This document shows positions 5,120 to 9,294 of a stretch of 9,294 nucleotides of DNA, piece by piece. Every line of letters starts with the position of its first letter. The stretch's first letter is position 1. The position numbers were made by a program, and so were the translations under genes. The notes under the pieces were generated by a model. That model did not search any database, was not told where the DNA came from, and worked only from the letters and a program-made list of their open reading frames with translations. The DNA comes from Planctomycetota bacterium (GTDB lineage Bacteria > Planctomycetota > SZUA-567 > H5-PLA8 > CALKMO01), in NCBI GenBank assembly GCA_026417845.1, contig JAOACM010000140.1:1-9294 (forward strand), given 5' to 3'.

Positions 5120-5800
5120 ATGGTAGGGATTCTCGGGCGCAAACTCGGCATGACGCAGATATTTGACGAGAAGGGGACGCGCGTGCCGGTGACGGTCATC
5201 GAGGCCGGACCATGCAGGGTCCTGCAGGTCAAGACGATCGAGAAGGACGGTTACCTGGCCGTGCAGCTCGGATTCGACGAAAAGAAGGCGAAGAACACGA
5301 CGCTCCCGCTGATCGGCCACTTCCACAAGGCAGGGACGACGCCGAAGAGGTTCGTGCGGGAGCTGAGATGCGACGAGCCGCCGCAGGTAAAGGTGGGGGA
5401 TGAGGTGAAGGTAACCGTACTGGAAGGTACAAGGTGGGTTGACGTAACCGGCATATCGAAGGGCAAAGGGTTTCAAGGCGGCGTGAAGAGATGGCATTTC
5501 CACGGACTGGGGGCATCCCATGGTTGCAGCAAGCGGCATCGCGCGCCCGGATCCCTCGGGCGCGCCTGTTCGATATCCAAAGGCGTCCCCAAGGGCAAGC
5601 GTATGGCTGGACACATGGGAGACCGTCAGGTCACGGTTCAGGGGCTGGCGGTTGTCAGGATAGACCCGGAAAGGAATCTGCTGCTCATCAGGGGCGCGGT
5701 GCCCGGGGCGAACGGCGGATTCCTAGTGATCAGGAAGGGATTGCGCGACTATCGCGAGGCCGCGAAGGCGGCGAGGAAGGCGGCGGCGGGGATCGCCTGA
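5120..5800 (+). CDS. rplC: 50S ribosomal protein L3
   Basis: A 226-residue protein, slightly longer than the usual 205-215. It binds 23S rRNA early in large-subunit assembly, and its central loop reaches the peptidyl transferase centre. The N terminus VGILGRKLGMTQIFDEKGTR is diagnostic. The family signature D-x2-G-x-S-x-G-K-G-x2-G-x3-R is at residues 108-124, followed by HFHG, HRAPGS and the loop KGKRMAGHMGD at about 158-168. The C-terminal tail after residue 207 is Ala/Lys-rich. ATG 5120 follows GGAGG by 9 bases. Oddly, neither rpsJ upstream nor rplD/rplW downstream is present: the gene is transcribed from its own promoter, is divergent from a lipoprotein gene, and is followed by a strong hairpin. 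I infer that it is detached from the S10 operon or is a second copy. Confidence 0.97.
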   Translation: MVGILGRKLGMTQIFDEKGTRVPVTVIEAGPCRVLQVKTIEKDGYLAVQLGFDEKKAKNTTLPLIGHFHKAGTTPKRFVRELRCDEPPQVKVGDEVKVTVLEGTRWVDVTGISKGKGFQGGVKRWHFHGLGASHGCSKRHRAPGSLGRACSISKGVPKGKRMAGHMGDRQVTVQGLAVVRIDPERNLLLIRGAVPGANGGFLVIRKGLRDYREAAKAARKAAAGIA

Positions 5801-5837
5801 TGGGGCCGCGACGCGTTTCTTGCGCAGACCCGGCGGG

Positions 5838-5868
5838 GACAAGGGCAGGCGCGCGGCCTGCCCTTGTC
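5838..5868 (+). terminator. 13-bp perfect stem-loop after rplC
   Basis: GACAAGGGCAGGC at 5838-5850 pairs perfectly with GCCTGCCCTTGTC at 5856-5868 around a GCGCG loop, 37 bases beyond the rplC stop. There is no T run after it, so this may be a T-less terminator, a pause site or an mRNA stabiliser. It lies between rplC and the next gene in the same direction, and would separate or tune their expression. Confidence 0.6.
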
Positions 5869-5975
5869 GTATCGGGCGGAGGTGCGGTCGCGGCGGGTGC
5901 CGTCCCGCCTTCCGCCGATCCGGCCGGCAAGAGAGACGATGCCGTGAGGAGGCTGGGTCCAGCCGCGAGTGTGCC

Positions 5976-6674
5976 ATGGAAGACATAATAGGCAGGCTCC
6001 TCGAACTTGAAAGAACCGACCGCGAGCTTATACGCGCCAGGAAACGGCTCGCTGAGATACCCGCGGAACTGACCGGGAAAGAGCGGGCACTCGCGGAGGC
6101 CTCGGCGGCGCTCGAACGCCTGCGTGAAGAGTGCGCGAGGCTGCAGGCGGATCTCGACGCGACCGACCTGGAGATCCGGGGCGGGGAGGAGATACTGGCC
6201 AGGTACAAGAAACAGCTCGGCATGTGCAAGAGCACCAGGGAGATGACCGCTATCCGCAACCAGATGAAGGCTCAGCAGGTGTGGATAGATCAGTATGTGG
6301 AAAAGGGCATGGCCCTGATGCAGGAGCTCGAAAAGAAGAAGGCGGAGGCGGCCAGGTTGGAGAATGAGATCGAGGCCGCCAGAGTCGCGATCGAGGAGGC
6401 GAAGGCGCTCGCATCCGCGGAGTCCAGCGAGCTGCAGAGAAAGGAAGCCGATCTCTCAGAATCGCGGGAACGCATAGCGGCCGGGATACCGGCGGACGAT
6501 CTGGCAGTGTATGAAAGCGCTCTCAGGTCCCGTGGGGAGGCGATTGCCAGAGTCTGCGGAGGCGGAACGTGTTCGGCGTGTTACATGCGGCTGCCACCGC
6601 AGATACATAATCTCGTCCTTCTCAAAAAGGGACTGGTGACCTGCCCGAGTTGCGGGCGCATATTGACGCCGTAG
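5976..6674 (+). CDS. Coiled-coil protein with C-terminal C4 zinc ribbon (zf-RING_7 family)
   Basis: A 232-residue protein of the widespread CT398-like/zf-RING_7 family. Residues about 1-175 are a long coiled coil rich in Glu, Lys and Ala, containing the family's KYKKQLGMCKSTREMTAIRNQM-like turn at about 77-97. The C-terminal ribbon has CSAC (Cys199, Cys202) and CPSCGRIL (Cys223, Cys226) around MRLPPQIHNLV, which is the family hallmark. Members are thought to be nucleic-acid-binding or chaperone-like adaptor proteins; a firm role is not known. The ATG at 5976 was chosen because upstream in-frame codons are an Arg-rich, unlikely stretch. A GAGGAGG sits 23 bases away, too far for a normal ribosome binding site, so initiation may be weak. 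The hairpin after rplC lies between the two genes. Confidence 0.88.
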   Translation: MEDIIGRLLELERTDRELIRARKRLAEIPAELTGKERALAEASAALERLREECARLQADLDATDLEIRGGEEILARYKKQLGMCKSTREMTAIRNQMKAQQVWIDQYVEKGMALMQELEKKKAEAARLENEIEAARVAIEEAKALASAESSELQRKEADLSESRERIAAGIPADDLAVYESALRSRGEAIARVCGGGTCSACYMRLPPQIHNLVLLKKGLVTCPSCGRILTP

Positions 6675-6692
6675 GCACGGCGACCGGGTTTC

Positions 6693-6726
6693 GCCAGCGG
6701 GATTCGCGCGGACGTTTCCCGCTGGC
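6693..6726 (+). terminator. 10-bp perfect stem-loop after the zinc-ribbon gene
   Basis: GCCAGCGGGA at 6693-6702 pairs perfectly with TCCCGCTGGC at 6717-6726 around a 14-base loop, 18 bases after the stop. As with the rplC hairpin, no T run follows, so its role as a terminator is likely but unproven. Confidence 0.5.
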
Positions 6727-6840
6727 AGCCTCACAGCCGTGAAGACCTGCCGTCATGCCGCTGCGCCGCGCAATATCGCCGCCGCGCGGCGCAGCGGAGG
6801 GTTCGGGGCGGCGGCCGCTGTCGCGTCGGAGGAGCATCGA

Positions 6841-7335
6841 GTGGACGTTGACGACAGGGCAGGCCAGGATAAGGCCCGGATGGCGCCGGTGGAATCCGGG
6901 GCGCCCGAAGGGCCATCGCGCCTGCGCACCTGGCTGTGCCAGCCGCTGGATTCGCTCGCGAGGGTACTCTCCAGGGAGTCCGAAGGGATCCTCGTGATCC
7001 GTGGCGTCGCCTGCGGATGCGGAGAGGGCGCCCGGGTCTTCTCGATCGAACTGAATGAAGAGGAAGGCGTCGCGGCGCTGACGTGCCGGAAATGCCGGCG
7101 GACGATCCGGCTCTATGAGAGGTCCCTGGCGTGGGGGTTGCCGCGAAAAGAGGGGGAGCAGCCGAAAGTTTTCCCATATAAATGCTCCTGCGGCGGGCAC
7201 GCCTTCCAGGTGGCCGTGGGCATGGAATATCCGCGGGACCGGGTAAGCGACGAGGACATGCTGCAGTTTTCGATCGCGGCCGCATGCCTGGCGTGCGACG
7301 AGATATCCGTGGCTTTCGACGACGAGGGGGATTGA
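6841..7335 (+). CDS. Small protein with two CxC...CxxC zinc-ribbon-like modules, function unknown
   Basis: A 164-residue protein that I do not recognise. It begins at a GTG preceded by GGAGGAG with 6 bases of spacing, better supported than the ATG at 6739 that opens the longer frame. Residues 1-55 include a hydrophobic/basic segment. Two related cysteine modules follow: CGC (58-60) with LTCRKC (82-85), and CSC-GGH (115-120) with ACLAC (149-152). Each has a beta-rich stretch between its cysteine pairs (VFSIEL and FQVAVGMEY), consistent with a duplicated four-cysteine metal site, most likely zinc. The C terminus is acidic. There is no signal peptide or membrane segment, so it is probably cytoplasmic. 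It lies after the coiled-coil zinc-ribbon gene in the same direction but beyond a hairpin. Function could be nucleic acid binding or metal-related; I do not assign one. Confidence 0.75.
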   Translation: MDVDDRAGQDKARMAPVESGAPEGPSRLRTWLCQPLDSLARVLSRESEGILVIRGVACGCGEGARVFSIELNEEEGVAALTCRKCRRTIRLYERSLAWGLPRKEGEQPKVFPYKCSCGGHAFQVAVGMEYPRDRVSDEDMLQFSIAAACLACDEISVAFDDEGD

Positions 7336-7747
7336 CGGGAGCGCGGCGGAAACCGGCGGAGCCGTTCTCCGCGCCGCATTCCTATGTGGGGAGCCATCGG
7401 GCGGCCGTCCCGACCCGCGGCTCCTCCATACCGCGCATTCCCGGGAGTGGGGGGCCATATTCTCCGCGCCGCGAAAAATGTCCGCGGCGTCACGGGCAGC
7501 AAATACGCCGCATGATGTGGATCCCGCCCGCGGTCTCCCGGCTCGCCCGGATATCTCTATGGCAGCGATCGGGGGGGGACGCATCCGCCCGGCGCGAAGT
7601 CCCCGTCCGCGGCAGGTATCTTCGCGCGGCATTTCTGACCGGCGCGGCGGATGTTTCGGCCTTTGCGGTTGAAATCTGCGTCTCCCGCCTTCTTCCGGGA
7701 TGGCGCCGGGCGCAGTCCGGCGGCGACGTCGCGGCAGGCGAGTCCTT
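7336..7747 (+). other. 412-bp gene-free stretch
   Basis: No reading frame here has a plausible protein sequence together with a good ribosome binding site. The 13-mer TTCTCCGCGCCGC occurs at 7365-7377 and at 7460-7472, each near a GGGG-rich segment. No convincing promoter or terminator is visible. It may hold the leader of the next gene or the decayed remains of an older gene. Confidence 0.4.
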
Positions 7748-9294
7748 ATGCATTCGGATGCCGAATTGCCGCTTTCTGCGCGGCTTGGGCGCGGCGGTGC
7801 CGCGAAGATCCTGTACGCGTGCCTCTTTGCCTCCGGCGCGGCCGGACTTATCGCCGAAGTGGTCTGGGCCAGGCAGTTCGGTCTCATCTTCGGCAGCAGC
7901 GCGTGGGCGGTGGCCGTCGTGCTGGCCTCGTTCATGGCCGGCATGTCGGCTGGGAGCGCCTTGCTTGGCCGGATCGCCGACAGGACGGCCGACCTTTTAC
8001 TGATGTACGCGGCCATGGAGGCCGGCATAGGAGCCTGCGTGGCCGCCACCCCCTGGCTGTTCCCGGCGATCGAATCGCTCTACGCGCGCGCGGCCGGAGC
8101 GTTCGGGATGGAGGGATGGCCGCTCCGGGCGGTACAGGCCGCGGGCGCGTTCGCCGCGACGGTCGTGCCGACCGCGCTGATGGGGGGAACGCTGCCCACG
8201 CTGGTCAGGTTCCTAGCCCGGACGGAGATCGGAGTCGGCGGCGGGATCGGGCGGCTGTACGCCGCCAATACGCTTGGGGCGGCATCCGGCGCCTACGCGA
8301 CGGCCTTCCTGCTGATCGAAAGTCTCGGCATGCGCGGGACGCTGCTGGCGGCCTGCGCGCTGAACCTCCTCGCGGCCGCGGGTGCCATCGTCCTGCGCAG
8401 ATGCGTTGCGGTGGCCGAGGCGGCCGGGAGCAGAGGGCCGCTGGGTCGGCGATGGGCAGCTGTGGATGACGGGATTGCCCGGTGCGAGGGGGCGGCGGGC
8501 GGCACTTCCGGAGGCGTAAGGGCCGGCGTCGGAAGAGCGGAGGACGGGGAGGCTCCGCACGATGGGACCGGGGCGGGAGAAGGCGGGTACGGCGGAGCCG
8601 CGGCGGACCGGGGCGTGACGGGGCAGCCGCCTGCGTCATACGGATCCATCCTGCTGATCGCGGCCTTCGCGAGCGGATTCATATCGTTTGGTTTCGAAAT
8701 CGTCTGGACGAGACTCCTCTCGACCCTGTGCCTCGGTTCGACGTCCTACGCGTTCGCCTCGATGCTGACAGTATTCCTTCTGGGCATCGTGCTTGGCAGC
8801 GCCGTTTTCGGCGCGTTCTTTCGCGATGCCGGCCGCGCCAGGTCCGTGACGGTTTTCGCCGTCTGCCAGATCGCACTGTTTCTGAGCGGCGCGGCCGCTC
8901 CGCGCATCTCTCTGGCAGTCTCGCAGGTCGGCGATGTGGCGTGGACATCCGGTGGTGATGCTGCATCGTCCGGGCCGGTCCCTGACGCGGTCGTGGCCTC
9001 CTCGTTCCTCATCCGGTCGGCGGCCGTCATGTTTATACCGACTTTTCTGATGGGGATCACGTTCCCGCTCCTGGCCCGCCTCTACAGCGACAGGCCCGGC
9101 CGCGAGGCCGGAAGCCTCGGTCTCTTTTACGCCGCCAACTCGGCCGGGGCCATAATCGGTTCGATCGCCGGTACGTTCCTCCTCCTGGAAAGGTCCGGGG
9201 CTGCGGGGTCGAGCGCCGCCCTTTCGACGGCGGGCCTGGCCGTGGGGTTGCTGGTCTGGGCGATATTTGCAGGCGAACGCGGCGGAAAGGGAGG
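7748..9294 (+). CDS. Spermidine synthase-like fusion protein, membrane part, partial
   Basis: The frame is open from ATG 7748 to the window end (515 codons). The protein belongs to the fused membrane-transporter/spermine-synthase-like family, in which about 12-14 membrane helices precede a methyltransferase-fold synthase domain; that domain is not reached here. The membrane part is an internal duplication. Residues about 17-215 and 298-515 share GxxxEVVW(A/T)R-like, LxGxxxGSA, PTxLMGxTxPxL and YAAN(T/S)xGAxxG motifs. Between the halves, at about 219-297, lies a Gly/Ala/Arg/Asp-rich, repeat-like stretch of about 80 residues that is probably a cytoplasmic linker and is unusually long. Spermidine synthase itself makes polyamine from putrescine and decarboxylated SAM; what these fusions do is less clear. 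The ribosome binding site is weak (an AGGCGAG about 6 bases upstream). The gene follows the zinc-ribbon-like gene after a 412-bp gap, so it probably has its own promoter. Confidence 0.85.
   Translation, partial: MHSDAELPLSARLGRGGAAKILYACLFASGAAGLIAEVVWARQFGLIFGSSAWAVAVVLASFMAGMSAGSALLGRIADRTADLLLMYAAMEAGIGACVAATPWLFPAIESLYARAAGAFGMEGWPLRAVQAAGAFAATVVPTALMGGTLPTLVRFLARTEIGVGGGIGRLYAANTLGAASGAYATAFLLIESLGMRGTLLAACALNLLAAAGAIVLRRCVAVAEAAGSRGPLGRRWAAVDDGIARCEGAAGGTSGGVRAGVGRAEDGEAPHDGTGAGEGGYGGAAADRGVTGQPPASYGSILLIAAFASGFISFGFEIVWTRLLSTLCLGSTSYAFASMLTVFLLGIVLGSAVFGAFFRDAGRARSVTVFAVCQIALFLSGAAAPRISLAVSQVGDVAWTSGGDAASSGPVPDAVVASSFLIRSAAVMFIPTFLMGITFPLLARLYSDRPGREAGSLGLFYAANSAGAIIGSIAGTFLLLERSGAAGSSAALSTAGLAVGLLVWAIFAGERGGKG

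Noticed and set aside
4867..5232. An N-terminal extension of the TPR lipoprotein into the rplC start region
   Set aside because: The added residues have no signal peptide or domain, overlap rplC, and would bury the lipobox; the ATG at 4866 has a good ribosome binding site.
6622..8049. A 475-codon minus-strand open frame
   Set aside because: It overlaps three plus-strand genes antisense, lacks a plausible ribosome binding site and encodes Arg/Pro/Ala-rich low-complexity sequence.
1..9294. A CRISPR array, tRNA gene, prophage, toxin-antitoxin or defence system
   Set aside because: No regularly spaced repeats, cloverleaf sequences, integrase, transposase or defence domains could be found on reading both strands.

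Overview
This is a GC-rich bacterial chromosome segment, with no phage, plasmid or CRISPR signature and no tRNA or rRNA gene that I can see. The complete rplC gene (ribosomal protein L3) and the strong purine-rich ribosome binding sites mark it as bacterial. The cut-off gene at the left edge ends in a tail that resembles a corrinoid/iron-sulfur subunit of the acetyl-CoA decarbonylase/synthase complex. If that is right, the organism has a Wood-Ljungdahl (CO/acetyl-CoA) pathway. A C-type cytochrome lipoprotein and other lipoproteins suggest a cell envelope with exported electron carriers. I cannot name the lineage from the sequence; an uncultured, deep-branching or deltaproteobacterium-like group would fit.

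Layout, left part (1-2010, + strand): the end of the corrinoid-protein-like gene; a 334-bp gene-free stretch with long hairpins, a direct repeat and a promoter-like site; a small protein with a half-MshEN-like helical core; and an integral-membrane M50 metalloprotease with a rhomboid-type C-terminal tail. Between the protease and the next, convergent gene lies a structured intergenic region (2011-2165) with some 6S RNA-like features.

Middle part (2176-4866, - strand): three leftward genes. In transcription order they are a lipoprotein with a transglutaminase-like (SirB1 type) domain and TPR repeats, a cytochrome c'-like lipoprotein, and a small protein with only a sigma-70 region 2. The cytochrome gene sits between two 130-bp copies of a MITE-like palindromic element in opposite orientation (2635-2764 and 3331-3460, 118 of 130 positions identical). 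These are the clearest non-genic signal in the window.

Right part (5013-9294, + strand): a good sigma-70-type promoter drives rplC, which stands outside the usual S10 operon. It is followed by a 13-bp perfect stem-loop, a coiled-coil/zinc-ribbon protein, a second hairpin, a small protein with two CxC...CxxC zinc-ribbon-like modules, a 412-bp gap, and the membrane half of a large spermidine-synthase-like fusion protein that runs off the window. The genes look like housekeeping and envelope functions rather than one dedicated system. I do not see a convincing new multi-gene system; the best novelty candidates are the repeat element, the possible structured RNAs, the region-2-only sigma-like protein and the duplicated zinc-ribbon protein.
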